Source: Brenneria izbisi
GTDB lineage: Bacteria; Pseudomonadota; Gammaproteobacteria; Enterobacterales; Enterobacteriaceae
Assembly: GCF_025840185.1 (NCBI RefSeq)
Contig: NZ_JAMPJU010000014.1
Coordinates: 1-64,000, forward strand
Reading direction: 5' to 3'
Length of the DNA: 64,000 nucleotides
Each line of letters opens with the position of its first letter. The stretch's first letter is position 1. Shown here piece after piece: positions 49,808 through 59,196 of this stretch. Made by a program: the position numbers and the translations under genes. The notes under the pieces were generated by a model. The model was not told where the DNA came from. It ran no database searches and worked only from the letters and a program-made list of their open reading frames with translations.

Positions 49808-50620
49808 ATGTCACACCGTAGCTCCCCGGTAATTCCCGGTTTCGGATTAACTTTGGGCTTCAGCCTGAGTTATTTAGGATTGATTGTACTTATTCCATTG
49901 GCGGGAATGTTTCTTTACGCCAGCCAATTGACGTTGGCCCAGTTTTGGGATCTGATCACCAGCCGACAGGTGCTTTTCTCCTTGCGACTCTCCTTTGGCA
50001 CCGCGCTGGCGGCGGCCTTTATCAATGGCATCTTAGGGACGCTGCTGGCATGGGTATTGGTTCGTTATACTTTTCCGGGGCGAAAAATCATCGATGCGAT
50101 GATCGATATGCCGTTTGCATTGCCCACGGCGGTCGCCGGGATCGCACTGACGGCGTTGTATGCCCCGAACGGGCTGATTGGTTCGCTGTTTCCTTTCAAG
50201 ATCGCCTATACCGGCATCGGGATTACGCTGGCGCTGATTTTTGTCACCTTGCCTTTTGTGGTGCGCACGCTGCAACCGGTTCTGGCGGATATTCCGCAAG
50301 AAGTTGAAGAAGCGGCGGCCTGTCTTGGCGCTCGGCCAATACAGGTGTTTCGCCACGTTCTGCTTCCCTCGCTGTTGCCAGCCTGGTTGACCGGCTTTGC
50401 GCTGGCGTTTGCGCGCGGGGTGGGGGAATACGGTTCGGTGGTGTTTATCGCGGGCAATATTCCGTTCAAAACCGAAATTCTTCCGCTGTTGATCGTCTCC
50501 AAACTCGATCAGTATGACTATAAAGGCGCAACCGGGATTGGCGTATTTATGCTGCTGGTTTCTTTCATTATGTTGCTGCTGATTAATTTATTGCAGCGCC
50601 GTATTCAACCGAAGTTGTAA
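49808..50620 (+). CDS. cysT: Sulfate/thiosulfate ABC transporter permease CysT
   Basis: A 270-residue permease with about six helices and the EAA loop [20 protein letters not shown] (about 162-181). It pairs with CysW in the membrane. The gap to cysP is 101 bp, to cysW 11 bp. Also called cysU in E. coli. Confidence 0.95.
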   Translation: MSHRSSPVIPGFGLTLGFSLSYLGLIVLIPLAGMFLYASQLTLAQFWDLITSRQVLFSLRLSFGTALAAAFINGILGTLLAWVLVRYTFPGRKIIDAMIDMPFALPTAVAGIALTALYAPNGLIGSLFPFKIAYTGIGITLALIFVTLPFVVRTLQPVLADIPQEVEEAAACLGARPIQVFRHVLLPSLLPAWLTGFALAFARGVGEYGSVVFIAGNIPFKTEILPLLIVSKLDQYDYKGATGIGVFMLLVSFIMLLLINLLQRRIQPKL

Positions 50621-50631
50621 GGCGGACTGTC

Positions 50632-51513
50632 ATGGAACAGGTTATTTCTTCTCAGGGCCGCTTACAGCAAGCCAAAAAAAAACCGGCGACGTATTACATC
50701 CTGGTCGCGTTGGCATGGGGCGTGTTTTTCCTGGTTCTGGTGTTACCGCTGCTGATGGTGGTGACGCAAGGTCTGGATAACGGCATCGGGGCATTCTGGG
50801 ACGCCATTTCTGAACCTGATGCGGTTTCAGCACTGAAGCTGACCTTGCTGGCTACGGCGATTTCCGTGCCGTTGAACGTGGTTTTCGGGCTGGCGACCGC
50901 ATGGTGTGTGACCAAATTTGCATTCCGCGGCAAGAGTCTGCTGCTGGCGCTGATCGACTTGCCGTTCTCTGTTTCACCCGTGGTGGCCGGGCTGGTCTAT
51001 GTGCTGCTATTCGGGGCGCAAAGCAAGCTCTATCCCTTTCTGACGGCACATAATCTGGAAGTTGTGTATGCGGTGCCGGGCATTGTGCTGGCGACCATTT
51101 TCGTCACACTGCCTTATGTGGCGCGTGAACTGATCCCGTTGATGGAACAGCAAGGTTCGCAGGAAGAGGAAGCGGCGCGATTGCTGGGCGCCAACGGTTG
51201 GCAGATGTTCTGGCACATTACGCTGCCGAATGTGAAGTGGGCGCTTATTTACGGCGTGGTGCTGTGCACCGCCAGAGCGATGGGGGAGTTTGGCGCGGTC
51301 TCCGTTATCTCCGGTCATATTCGCGGGCTGACCAATACGCTGCCGCTGCATATCGAGATCCTTTATAACGAATATAACATTGTCGCGGCGTTCAGCGTCG
51401 CCATCCTGCTGCTGGCAATGTCGCTGGTGGTGCTGTTGCTGCGCCAGTGGAGCGAAAGCAGGTTGACGAAGCAATTACAGAAACAACAGGAGTTGACCAA
51501 AAATGAGCATTGA
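50632..51513 (+). CDS. cysW: Sulfate/thiosulfate ABC transporter permease CysW
   Basis: A 293-residue permease with six main helices and the EAA loop [20 protein letters not shown] (about 182-201). It overlaps cysA by 11 bp. The length is close to E. coli CysW (291). Confidence 0.95.
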   Translation: MEQVISSQGRLQQAKKKPATYYILVALAWGVFFLVLVLPLLMVVTQGLDNGIGAFWDAISEPDAVSALKLTLLATAISVPLNVVFGLATAWCVTKFAFRGKSLLLALIDLPFSVSPVVAGLVYVLLFGAQSKLYPFLTAHNLEVVYAVPGIVLATIFVTLPYVARELIPLMEQQGSQEEEAARLLGANGWQMFWHITLPNVKWALIYGVVLCTARAMGEFGAVSVISGHIRGLTNTLPLHIEILYNEYNIVAAFSVAILLLAMSLVVLLLRQWSESRLTKQLQKQQELTKNEH

Positions 51514-52495
51514 GATCCGCAATATTAATAAACAATTTGGTCAGTTTCGGGCGCTGAACGACATCAATCTGTCGATCCAGAGCGGTGAACTGGTGGCGCT
51601 GCTGGGGCCTTCGGGGTGTGGTAAGACCACGTTATTGCGCATTATCGCCGGTCTGGAGCAGCCTGACAGCGGCAGCATCATTTTCCACGGTGAAGACGTC
51701 TCGATTCATGATGTCCGCAAACGTAATGTCGGGTTCGTGTTTCAGCATTATGCGCTGTTCCGGCATATGACGGTATTCGACAACGTAGCGTTCGGCCTGC
51801 GCATGAAGCCGAAAAATATTCGGCCCGCAAAGCGTGAAATCGAACAAAAAGTTCACGAATTACTGAATCTGGTTCAGTTGGACTGGCTGGCGGATCGGTA
51901 TCCCGAACAGCTTTCCGGCGGACAGCGCCAGCGGATCGCGCTGGCGCGCGCGTTGATTGTCGAGCCCAGTATATTGTTGCTGGACGAACCTTTTGGCGCG
52001 CTGGATGCCAAGGTGCGTAAAGAGTTGCGTCGCTGGTTGTCTCAGTTGCATGAAAATATCAATCTGACATCGGTGTTTGTCACCCATGATCAGGAAGAAG
52101 CGATGGAAGTCGCCGATCGTATTGTACTGATGAACAAAGGCGTTATTGAACAGATTGGCACCCCGGATGAAGTTTACAATCGTCCGGCCAGCGAGTTCGT
52201 TTATCACTTTCTGGGTGACAGTAACCGGCTGAAGATCGCGCAGACCGATGAAACCATCCTGTTCCGTCCGCATGAAGTGGCGTTGTCTGCTCAGGCGCAG
52301 GAAGGCTACCAGCCGGTGGTCGTCAGGGATATCCGACCGCTGGGCGCATTGACGCGCTTATCGCTGAAACTTGCCGATGAACAAGAACTTATCGAAGCGG
52401 AAGTGGCGAAAGATGATCTCAGCCTGAATGGTTTGCAAAAAGGGGATGTGATTCAGTTCAAGCCCAAACGTTATAACCATGATTGGGAGATTTAA
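51503..52495 (+). CDS. cysA: Sulfate/thiosulfate ABC transporter ATP-binding protein
   Basis: A 330-residue ATPase. Walker A is GPSGCGKTT, signature LSGGQRQR, Walker [13 protein letters not shown]-loop VTHDQEEA; a C-terminal TOBE-like domain follows. It is somewhat shorter than E. coli CysA (365). The cysM gene that follows cysA in E. coli is absent; the nitrile cluster starts next in the opposite direction. Confidence 0.95.
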   Translation: MSIEIRNINKQFGQFRALNDINLSIQSGELVALLGPSGCGKTTLLRIIAGLEQPDSGSIIFHGEDVSIHDVRKRNVGFVFQHYALFRHMTVFDNVAFGLRMKPKNIRPAKREIEQKVHELLNLVQLDWLADRYPEQLSGGQRQRIALARALIVEPSILLLDEPFGALDAKVRKELRRWLSQLHENINLTSVFVTHDQEEAMEVADRIVLMNKGVIEQIGTPDEVYNRPASEFVYHFLGDSNRLKIAQTDETILFRPHEVALSAQAQEGYQPVVVRDIRPLGALTRLSLKLADEQELIEAEVAKDDLSLNGLQKGDVIQFKPKRYNHDWEI

Positions 52496-52562
52496 ATTCC
52501 CGCCTTAACGCCAACAGTATCGCTGTTGACCTTCTCTTCAACTCAGCATATCGGAACAATGA

Positions 52563-52596
52563 TCGCCGGTTCCCGTCAAATCATGGGAACCGGCGA
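52563..52596. terminator. Long hairpin between cysA and the nitrile operon
   Basis: A perfect 12-bp stem (TCGCCGGTTCCC / GGGAACCGGCGA, 10-nt loop) lies between two convergent operons. The T-runs are weak, but a bidirectional terminator is the best reading. Confidence 0.65.
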
Positions 52597-52610
52597 ACTT
52601 TCTGCGTTCT

Positions 52611-53288
52611 TTATGCGGATTGATAAAGCCGTTTCTCAACCAGCGCGCTGCCTTGCAGACGATTTGCCGCTTTCGCAACCGACAGCACGGCCAGATCCAC
52701 CAGCGGTTCGACGATGATGACCATCATATAAGCGCCGCCAAACGATAGCACGGATGAGATATTCCCAGCGGTAAAGCCCTGACCGTAAAACGCCCAGAAC
52801 GCAACCCAGGTCACGATACCGGCCTGATAAGTGCTCGAAAGCGCCAGCGCCTGACGATAGGTCAGTTCGACATACGGGGTATCTGGCCGGATGATGCGTT
52901 TAGCCAGCGCGGAGAGCGCAAACAGCGGCGCCAGCAGCGTGGTGACGTTCATGCCGTATTGCGGCAGATCGAAAGGGGAGAAGAACAGGCCTTGAGTCAA
53001 CAGTCCCAACGCCAGACCGATGGCCGCAGGCGCGGCGCCGAACAGCAGGAACAGCGTCGAACCGAGAATGAGGTGTACTTCGGAAACGCCGACCGGATGG
53101 TGCGGCAAAACCTGAAAGAAACTGAAAACCAGCAGCGTGCAGGCAAGGGAGCGCGACGCCAACGACAGCAGGCCACGTTCACGCGTCGCCGACAGCGCCT
53201 GCTTGAGGGTATAGGTTCCGATGCCCGCCGCCGAGAGATAACTCAGCCAGATTTTACCGTTTTCAACAACGCCTGGTTCAATATGCAT
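52611..53288 (-). CDS. CbiM-type cobalt permease (energy-coupling-factor family)
   Basis: A 225-residue membrane protein with about six hydrophobic segments and the CbiM hallmark N-terminus MHIEPG, in which His2 helps bind cobalt or nickel. Other CbiM-like parts are VSEVHLILGSTLFLLFG and FFSPFDLPQYGMN. No CbiN, CbiQ or CbiO partner is adjacent, so it may use components from elsewhere or work alone. It is the last gene of the aldoxime-nitrile operon, after a strong AAAGGAG ribosome site. The nitrile hydratase here is of the cobalt type, so supplying Co(II) is its probable job. Known nitrile hydratase clusters more often use a NiCoT protein (NhlF). Confidence 0.78.
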   Translation of the reverse strand: MHIEPGVVENGKIWLSYLSAAGIGTYTLKQALSATRERGLLSLASRSLACTLLVFSFFQVLPHHPVGVSEVHLILGSTLFLLFGAAPAAIGLALGLLTQGLFFSPFDLPQYGMNVTTLLAPLFALSALAKRIIRPDTPYVELTYRQALALSSTYQAGIVTWVAFWAFYGQGFTAGNISSVLSFGGAYMMVIIVEPLVDLAVLSVAKAANRLQGSALVEKRLYQSA

Positions 53289-53337
53289 TGATAACTCCTT
53301 TGCCGTCCTGATTGACGGCGTTGAATGGAATTGCTGT

Positions 53338-53362
53338 GCCAGACGTTCAGAAGACGTCTGGC
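53338..53362. repeat. Hairpin sharing the CCAGACGT core with 60343-60373
   Basis: GCCAGACGT / ACGTCTGGC 9-bp stem with a 7-nt loop, between the accessory-protein and cobalt-permease genes. The same core arm recurs at 60343-60373. Confidence 0.5.
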
Positions 53363-53396
53363 GCTGCGCTTTTTAGCCGCGGAATGCGTGCGCTTT

Positions 53397-53834
53397 TCAA
53401 CCGCTAAACGCCGGACTGACAGCCACCGGCGCCCGCTGCGGCGAGTGGTGGTGATCATGGGGGTGGGCTGGCGGACAGTCGGCGTGCGCCAGCAGCACGG
53501 GTTGACCATGCGGGGTATTGAGATAAGCCTGTCGCCATGCCTGCGCCCGCTGCGAGATGTCATCTTCGCCGGTAAATCCGAGAGAAGCCATCATCTTTTC
53601 CATCGCGGCGGCCCACTGACGGTAGTAGGCGTCATTCACGCTTTCCTCCGGCATGGCTGGCGCCGCCTTGATCTCTTCGCTGAATGCCTGCACCCACTCG
53701 CGCCAGGTGAAACATCCCGCCTGATGCAGATGAACCGTCAGTGAGAAAATCTGCGCCTGCCACGGCTTGTCGAACACCGGGCCTTCTTCGTCCCGCGGCA
53801 AGTCAATTGCCTCATAATGGTGTTGCGTCGCCAT
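53397..53834 (-). CDS. Nitrile hydratase accessory (activator) protein
   Basis: A 145-residue protein of the nitrile hydratase accessory family, related to the beta-subunit N-terminus (RDEEGPVFDKPWQAQIFSLTV, then FTWREWVQAFSEEI and YYRQWAAAMEKMM). Such proteins insert or exchange metal-loaded alpha subunits (self-subunit swapping). The C-terminus is unusually His-rich (PPAHPHDHHHSP), suggesting a metal-binding tail for cobalt delivery. It starts 2 bp after the beta-subunit stop with GGAGG upstream. Confidence 0.88.
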   Translation of the reverse strand: MATQHHYEAIDLPRDEEGPVFDKPWQAQIFSLTVHLHQAGCFTWREWVQAFSEEIKAAPAMPEESVNDAYYRQWAAAMEKMMASLGFTGEDDISQRAQAWRQAYLNTPHGQPVLLAHADCPPAHPHDHHHSPQRAPVAVSPAFSG

Positions 53835-53836
53835 GT

Positions 53837-54490
53837 TTATGCCTCCTCCAGATAGTCATCCCACAGATCGATATAGACTTTGTCCGCGCGCGTTTCGCCC
53901 CACAGTTCCTGAGCGGTGAAGCTCACGCTGTAGACATGCTGCGGATGTTCGCCCAGACCATGCGCCATGGTGTCCGGCGTGGCGAAAACGCCGTGATCGA
54001 ACTCGATCGTACCGACTTTGCCGCGCACGTAGCGCGGCAGACGGGTGTGGGTGGTCGGATTGATGTTCTTCGTGCGAACCTGATCGCCCGCCTTAAAATG
54101 GGCGGCTACGTCGTGGGCGACGCGGGCGGAGGCGCCGGTTTTAACCACCAGCGGCACCATGTCATTGGTTAGCACCGATGGGGCGGGCATTGCGGCAACC
54201 GTTTCAACCGCGCCCTGAAGTTCGGCGGCGGAGATCACGCCTTTTTCGCACAACAGCATCTCGATCGCATGCAACCAGTGCTCGTAATAGCTGGAGAGCA
54301 GGTAATTGGCGGGATCCATACGCTCCATGGCATGGCGGAACTCATCCACATTGAAATGCCCGCCAGCGAAGAGCGCCGGGAACAGTGAGAACATCCTGCG
54401 CTCCCAGTCATGGTGGAAGTAAGGTTCATTCTCTTCGGCGAGGATCGGGCCGTGGCCGTGCATGCCGCCAAGATCGTGTATTCCGTTCAT
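53837..54490 (-). CDS. nthB: Nitrile hydratase, beta subunit
   Basis: A 217-residue beta subunit that forms the alpha-beta dimer and frames the active site. It begins MNGIHDLGGMHGHGPI, the conserved start, and the C-terminal SH3-like barrel contains THTRLPRYVRGKVGTIEFD and YSVSFTAQELWGE. The Arg residues expected to contact the oxidised Cys of the alpha subunit lie in LPRYVRGK and near the N-terminal half (HAMERM). It follows nthA by 17 bp with GAGGAG upstream. Confidence 0.96.
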   Translation of the reverse strand: MNGIHDLGGMHGHGPILAEENEPYFHHDWERRMFSLFPALFAGGHFNVDEFRHAMERMDPANYLLSSYYEHWLHAIEMLLCEKGVISAAELQGAVETVAAMPAPSVLTNDMVPLVVKTGASARVAHDVAAHFKAGDQVRTKNINPTTHTRLPRYVRGKVGTIEFDHGVFATPDTMAHGLGEHPQHVYSVSFTAQELWGETRADKVYIDLWDDYLEEA

Positions 54491-54507
54491 GCGTTGCTCC
54501 TCATGCG

Positions 54508-55122
54508 TTATGACGCGGTAGTTGGGGCGAGGGGAAGGCCGGTTCCAATCATGGCGTCCCTGGTGACGAGTTCGGCCAGTTGTTCCTCGTTCCAGCCATC
54601 GGTTCCCGCTGGTCGTTCCGGCAGCACCAGATAACGCAACTCGGCGCTGCTGTCCCAGACGCGGATCTCTTTGTCCGCGGGGATTTCCAGCCCGAATTCC
54701 GCCAGCACGCTGCGCGGTTCGATCACGATGCGCGACCGGTAAGGCGCGGATTTATACCAGGCTGGCGGCAGTCCCAGCGTCGGCCAGGGGTAGCAGGAAC
54801 ATAATGTACAAACGGTCACGTTATGTACCTGAGGCGTATTTTCCACCACCAGCATGTCTTCTCCCTGAACGCCGGAGAAACCCAGTTCGGCAATGGCTGT
54901 CGTGGCGTTTTCCAGCAGTCGCCGTTTGTAGTGCGCATCGGTCCATGCTTTGGCGACGACTTGCGCGCCATTGCGCGGCCCGATTTTGTTTTCGTAAGTA
55001 TCTATCAATGTATCGAGGGCGGCAGGGTCGATCAGCCCTTTCTCACGCAGCAGCGATTCCAGCGCCTTGACGCGCAGTTCGATATCCGCGGGCGGTTCAG
55101 TGTGATCGTGCTTATGGCTCAT
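54508..55122 (-). CDS. nthA: Nitrile hydratase, alpha subunit, cobalt type
   Basis: A 204-residue catalytic subunit hydrating nitriles to amides. The metal-claw motif is Cys105-Thr-Leu-Cys108-Ser109-Cys110 ([11 protein letters not shown]). Thr in the second place marks the cobalt class; iron enzymes have Ser. Cys108 and Cys110 should be oxidised to sulfinic and sulfenic acid. The following [12 protein letters not shown] and [17 protein letters not shown] are conserved. A His-rich start (MSHKHDH) is noted. AAGGAG precedes the ATG. The alpha-before-beta order is the order of iron-type and some cobalt-type clusters. Confidence 0.97.
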   Translation of the reverse strand: MSHKHDHTEPPADIELRVKALESLLREKGLIDPAALDTLIDTYENKIGPRNGAQVVAKAWTDAHYKRRLLENATTAIAELGFSGVQGEDMLVVENTPQVHNVTVCTLCSCYPWPTLGLPPAWYKSAPYRSRIVIEPRSVLAEFGLEIPADKEIRVWDSSAELRYLVLPERPAGTDGWNEEQLAELVTRDAMIGTGLPLAPTTAS

Positions 55123-55149
55123 ATCAAGCTCCTTACTGTGTCGGGGGCG

Positions 55150-56664
55150 TTAGCATTTTTGCCAGTCATAATCCGCTTCGAGTGCGGCGGCGGCCTGGTA
55201 AATGGTGCTTTCGGCATAATGACGGCCAACCAGCATCAGTCCTACCGGCAGACCATCAACCCGCCCGCAGGGAACGGACATGGCCGGGTGGCCGGTAATA
55301 TCCAGCGGCGCGGTGTTGCCGATCATCTCAAATGCACGCGTGATGTACTCGGTGATGGAGCAGCCTGGCTCCGGTAATGGCTGGGCGGTGATCGGCACGG
55401 TGGGCATGACCAGCAGATCGTAGCGGGACAGGGCATCATCATAGCCAGCGCGCGCCTTGCGCGCCAGATTCTGGGCTTTGGCATAGTAGCGGCCCTGATA
55501 GTGTTCCAGCCCGTACTGACCGACGAACATACACACCTTGAGCGAGGCGGCTAGGGCATCGGCGTGGTTCCGCCAGTCGGCGTGCTTATCCAGTAAGGCG
55601 ACATCGTATTGGCCTTTCCAGCTAAAGCCCATACCGTTGCCGTGCATCATCTGCGCGGTCAACCCTTCGCAGCCGATGGGCGACCAGATCGCGCCCGCCA
55701 GCGTATGCGCAGGAACGGAAACCTCTTCGATCACTGCGCCCAGACTTTCCAGACGCGCAATGGCTTCACGTACCTTGTCGCTGACTCTGGGGTCCTGATT
55801 GCCCAGTTGGAAGCCTTCAGTCAGGATGCCGATTTTCAGCCCTTTGACGCCGCGGCTCAGCGCATCGCTGTAGGTCTCGACCGGTGGCGCATACTGGCGC
55901 GGATCCAGACCGTCCGCTCCGGCCAGAACTTCCAGCATCAGGGCGTTGTCGCGCACATTGCGGGTGATGGGGCCAACGTGGTCGATGGTGGCTTCAATCG
56001 GCATGACGCCGGTGTAAGGCACCAGACCGTGAGTCGGTTTCAAACCGTAGGTGCCGCAGAAGGCGGAAGGAATGCGGATGGAACCGCCCTGATCAGCGCC
56101 AATCGCCATGTCCACTTCCCCGGCGGCGACCAGTGCGGCGCTGCCGGAGGATGAACCGCCTGCCGCATAGCCGTGGCGATGCGGGTTATGCACGGGCGCG
56201 GGATCGGAAGTGTGGCTGCCACCAGAGAGGCAGAAATGTTCGCAGGTCGCTTTACCGAGAATGGTGGCGCCGGCGTCCAGCAGGCGAGTGACCACGGTGG
56301 CGTCGAAAGTCGGAACAAACCCTTCGAGCGTTGATGTACCGTTCATCATCGGCACGTTGGCCAGAGAGACATTGTCCTTGAGAACCACGGTGCGCCCGGC
56401 CAGTTTTCCCTCCGCCGCGCCTTTCACCTCGGCCTTATAGTACCAGGCGTTATAACGGTTTTCGTCGCCGGTTGGCCGGTAGCCCGCCGTGCGCGGATAA
56501 CGTACCTGCGGCATGTCATCGGGCAGTGAGTCGATCAGGTCGTAGGCGTCGAAGTTGGGTTGCATCAAGGCCAGATATTCGCTGGCTTGTTCCGGCGTCA
56601 GACTCATGTGCAGACGGCTGGCGATAGCCAGAAGTTGTTCAATATTAGGACGAGTGATTGCCAT
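55150..56664 (-). CDS. Amidase, amidase-signature family
   Basis: A 504-residue AS-family amidohydrolase that should convert amide to carboxylate and ammonia. The catalytic triad can be read as Lys96 (VVLKDNVS), cis-Ser171 ([10 protein letters not shown]) and Ser195 ([10 protein letters not shown]), with the normal 24-residue Ser-Ser distance. The family is the one that accompanies nitrile hydratases in Rhodococcus and Pseudomonas clusters. It lies between the outer-membrane protein gene and nthA, so the amide made by NthAB would be its substrate. Substrate range (aliphatic or aryl) cannot be read. AGGAGA precedes the ATG. Confidence 0.94.
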   Translation of the reverse strand: MAITRPNIEQLLAIASRLHMSLTPEQASEYLALMQPNFDAYDLIDSLPDDMPQVRYPRTAGYRPTGDENRYNAWYYKAEVKGAAEGKLAGRTVVLKDNVSLANVPMMNGTSTLEGFVPTFDATVVTRLLDAGATILGKATCEHFCLSGGSHTSDPAPVHNPHRHGYAAGGSSSGSAALVAAGEVDMAIGADQGGSIRIPSAFCGTYGLKPTHGLVPYTGVMPIEATIDHVGPITRNVRDNALMLEVLAGADGLDPRQYAPPVETYSDALSRGVKGLKIGILTEGFQLGNQDPRVSDKVREAIARLESLGAVIEEVSVPAHTLAGAIWSPIGCEGLTAQMMHGNGMGFSWKGQYDVALLDKHADWRNHADALAASLKVCMFVGQYGLEHYQGRYYAKAQNLARKARAGYDDALSRYDLLVMPTVPITAQPLPEPGCSITEYITRAFEMIGNTAPLDITGHPAMSVPCGRVDGLPVGLMLVGRHYAESTIYQAAAALEADYDWQKC

Positions 56665-56739
56665 AAGTTCTCCTGTTCTTGTTTTGCGCCGGACTAACCG
56701 CCCGGTTAGAAAAATATAGGGTTCCCGCTTCCCCCCTGC

Positions 56740-56777
56740 TTGGTTGGGAAGGACAGCCCTTTGGTTGGGAAGGACAG
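56740..56777. repeat. Two tandem 17-bp direct repeats upstream of the amidase
   Basis: TTGGTTGGGAAGGACAG occurs at 56740-56756 and 56761-56777, identical, with a 21-bp period (two helical turns). It lies in the 146-bp gap between the outer-membrane protein gene and the amidase gene. Confidence 0.85.
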
Positions 56778-56810
56778 TTCCTTCACATCCTGAACGGCGG
56801 GCAGACGGCG

Positions 56811-57677
56811 TCAGAAAACTCTGGCGTAACGCAGGTTCATGCGAAAGTCTTCTTTGGCGCCGTTCTCCACCGACAGATCCCGCCCCAGTTGTATCTGCAC
56901 CTGATCTTTGGGTGTGACGAACTTGGCGGCGGTGAGACGGATATTGGTGGTGTTCTGCTTGTTGTCCTGATCGACGCCGTCGATGGTGGTTTCGCCGCCC
57001 CAGTTATGACCAAAGCCAATGCCGAAGGAGGTGGTTGTATCCGGCATATAGCGCCCCATGATCTGAGCGGTGTAGGAAATATCCTGCTCCAGACGGACTG
57101 AATTGGCGCTAAAGTCGTTGTTATCGCCGTACCAGATGGCATCGCCGACCAGATCGATGGCCCACTTGTCCGAGAAGTGCTTGACGTAGGCGGCCTGGAG
57201 GTCGATTTTCCAGCGGTTCTCCCCCAGATTAAGCGCATCATCCTTGTGGTAACGGCCAGTGGGGACATAGAGATAAGGCGTGAAACTGAGCGTATCGCTG
57301 GCGCTGTTGAGGCGTAGTTTGACTGGCGCTGCCAGGATGAGATCGCCCGTGCCGCTGGCATCCCCCAGCGCGGAGGCGTCAGCGCTGCCCGATAAGCGAC
57401 CGAAAGGCAACAGGAACTGCGGATCGATGGTGACGGTATCGCTGAGCGCGTAAACATGCAGTAAACGGAGCATGCCGATGTCTGACTTCAGGTTAAAATC
57501 CGAACTGGTCTGGCGGCCCTGAGCGTAAAGGGAGTCGGTGGTGGCGTGTTGATAATAGAGCAAACCCAATGTCGTACCCACAGGCAATTGCTCATAGTCG
57601 CCGGGCGTCACTTCGACGGCCTGAGTATGGAATGCCGGCAACAGCGCGGCGAGAAAAAGATAACGTGACTTGCTCAT
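56811..57677 (-). CDS. Outer-membrane beta-barrel protein (SphA/phenol-MetA-degradation family)
   Basis: A 288-residue exported protein. Residues 1-20 are a Sec signal ([15 protein letters not shown]). The mature part is a series of amphipathic strands ending in Phe (LRYARVF), the usual beta-barrel C-terminus, and resembles the SphA/PF13557 family found in clusters for aromatic-compound and nitrile degradation. A likely role is to let the hydrophobic aldoxime or nitrile cross the outer membrane. I chose ATG 57677 because of the signal peptide and a strong AGGAG site. It lies between oxd and the amidase gene. Confidence 0.8.
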   Translation of the reverse strand: MSKSRYLFLAALLPAFHTQAVEVTPGDYEQLPVGTTLGLLYYQHATTDSLYAQGRQTSSDFNLKSDIGMLRLLHVYALSDTVTIDPQFLLPFGRLSGSADASALGDASGTGDLILAAPVKLRLNSASDTLSFTPYLYVPTGRYHKDDALNLGENRWKIDLQAAYVKHFSDKWAIDLVGDAIWYGDNNDFSANSVRLEQDISYTAQIMGRYMPDTTTSFGIGFGHNWGGETTIDGVDQDNKQNTTNIRLTAAKFVTPKDQVQIQLGRDLSVENGAKEDFRMNLRYARVF

Positions 57678-57699
57678 CGTGATGCTCCTGTGGAAAGGG

Positions 57700-58758
57700 T
57701 TAGCCCTGGTTCGATTGCGCATCGCGCAACATACCGGTTTGCGGGTGGCAGTTGATGTATTCGAATACCTGACTTTGTTCGTTCGATACCGATACCTCGT
57801 GGTACAGACGCAGGTTGGTCAGGCCGGCGGCCACGCGGAAAAAGGTGGTGAAGATCCGTAAGTGGGTCGGGTGGGACTCCGCCCAGCGCTCAAGCTTTTC
57901 CACCGAGCGCCAGTGGCCGATGTTATAGCTCAGATCGAGCAGATTTCCTTGCAGATCGATATTGCGTACAAAGCGGTTGCTGTAGCATCCCACCGTCTGA
58001 CCGTTGTCGGTGAGGAAATCCATCCCGGCCTGCAAGGTCGGCAGGATCTCGTCGAGATACAATGCGCGCTCATCCGCTTCGGCATTCACCCAATCCTGGC
58101 CGGAACGGATGAGGGCGATGTTGTCATGGCCTTGAACCACCACGCGCCCCCCTTTCGCCGGGTCGCCAGCGATCACCCGCAACACGCCGGATGGTTGCAT
58201 CCAGTCCGTCTGGGAGACGGGGAAGCGGTCGCGCATCGAACCCCAGTAGCCATGTTCTTCAATTTCGTCGCTGATGCCGTCCATAACGGCGCCGACGCCG
58301 GGCAGGTTGTCGCGAAAGGCGTACAACGTCTCAAACTGTTCAGCGCACGGCGCCACGATCTCGCGGAAGTAGCCCAGACCTTCGTTCAGGCGTTCGTCAG
58401 CCGCCCACCACCCGGTTACTGCCGGCGAGCGCAGCCAGCGGCAGTGGGAGGCGGGATCTTTCCAGTAACCGGCGATCATCAGATTCCCGTAACCCTGATT
58501 ATCGATATGCTGGGTCAGATCATAATGTTGCGGGCCGTCAGGCAGATCGAAGCTGGCAACGATGCGACGCATGGCTTCCAGCGCGGCGGGGCGTTGCTCC
58601 TCGTCGCGGAACTGCACGCCGAAATAAGCCATTACCACCTGTTGCAGGCGCTCGTCGGCCCGTCCCACCCACATGGGGAAGGGGGGCTGATAGTCGTCGG
58701 GGACGCGGCGGGATAACGTCCGGGGGCACTTGAGGTGCTTGTCGATGGCGGATTCCAT
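57700..58758 (-). CDS. oxd: Aldoxime dehydratase, heme-containing
   Basis: A 352-residue heme enzyme that dehydrates aldoximes (R-CH=N-OH) to nitriles. All key residues known from the Rhodococcus enzyme OxdRE occur at the same numbers: proximal heme ligand His299 (PTHLRIF), catalytic His320 (LRLYHEVSV), Arg178 (RDRFP) and Ser219 (IRSGQDW). The length also equals the family. It is the first gene of the operon, with AGGAG before the ATG, and is divergent from the AraC-type regulator. Phenylacetaldoxime dehydratase is the usual family name, but the substrate range is broad in known members. Confidence 0.95.
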   Translation of the reverse strand: MESAIDKHLKCPRTLSRRVPDDYQPPFPMWVGRADERLQQVVMAYFGVQFRDEEQRPAALEAMRRIVASFDLPDGPQHYDLTQHIDNQGYGNLMIAGYWKDPASHCRWLRSPAVTGWWAADERLNEGLGYFREIVAPCAEQFETLYAFRDNLPGVGAVMDGISDEIEEHGYWGSMRDRFPVSQTDWMQPSGVLRVIAGDPAKGGRVVVQGHDNIALIRSGQDWVNAEADERALYLDEILPTLQAGMDFLTDNGQTVGCYSNRFVRNIDLQGNLLDLSYNIGHWRSVEKLERWAESHPTHLRIFTTFFRVAAGLTNLRLYHEVSVSNEQSQVFEYINCHPQTGMLRDAQSNQG

Positions 58759-59196
58759 GAGGGCTCCTGTTCTGGTTTATCAAGATCGGATTTGCCGATG
58801 ACGGTTTCACATCAGGTTCGGCGCGTTTTCTGATGAAATCTTGCCGGTTCTGCTTGCTTTGATCGGGAGACTGAAACCCCGATAAGCCAGAGGTTACTGC
58901 TTGTATCCGGTGACTTGCTTGTCTCAGAAAGACAGTCGTTTGGCTGACAGCGACATCCGGCGGAGACTCAGTCGGGTAAGGAGAAAAGGAAGGGGGGCGG
59001 ATGAGTGTCGTTGGTGCGTGATTGATCCATTTTGGGGCGGTTGAGCGCCGGAACAGGTGACTGGCGTTTGAACCACCTGGCGGCCAGGCCAGCGTTTCTC
59101 TGGCTGTCAGGCGTGCGAGGAGGCTCTGGCACGGTATTTGCGTCAGTTAAGGGACTGTTTACTGTTCTTCGGTGATCTGTTAACGCGAGGCAGTTC
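58759..59196. promoter_or_regulatory. Divergent regulatory region between oxd and the AraC-type gene
   Basis: 438 bp without a gene. It must hold the promoters of the nitrile operon (minus) and of the regulator (plus). No palindrome stands out; a GTCTCAGAAAGAC mini-hairpin at about 58920-58932 and repeated CTTGCTT motifs are visible, but nothing decides an operator. Confidence 0.5.
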
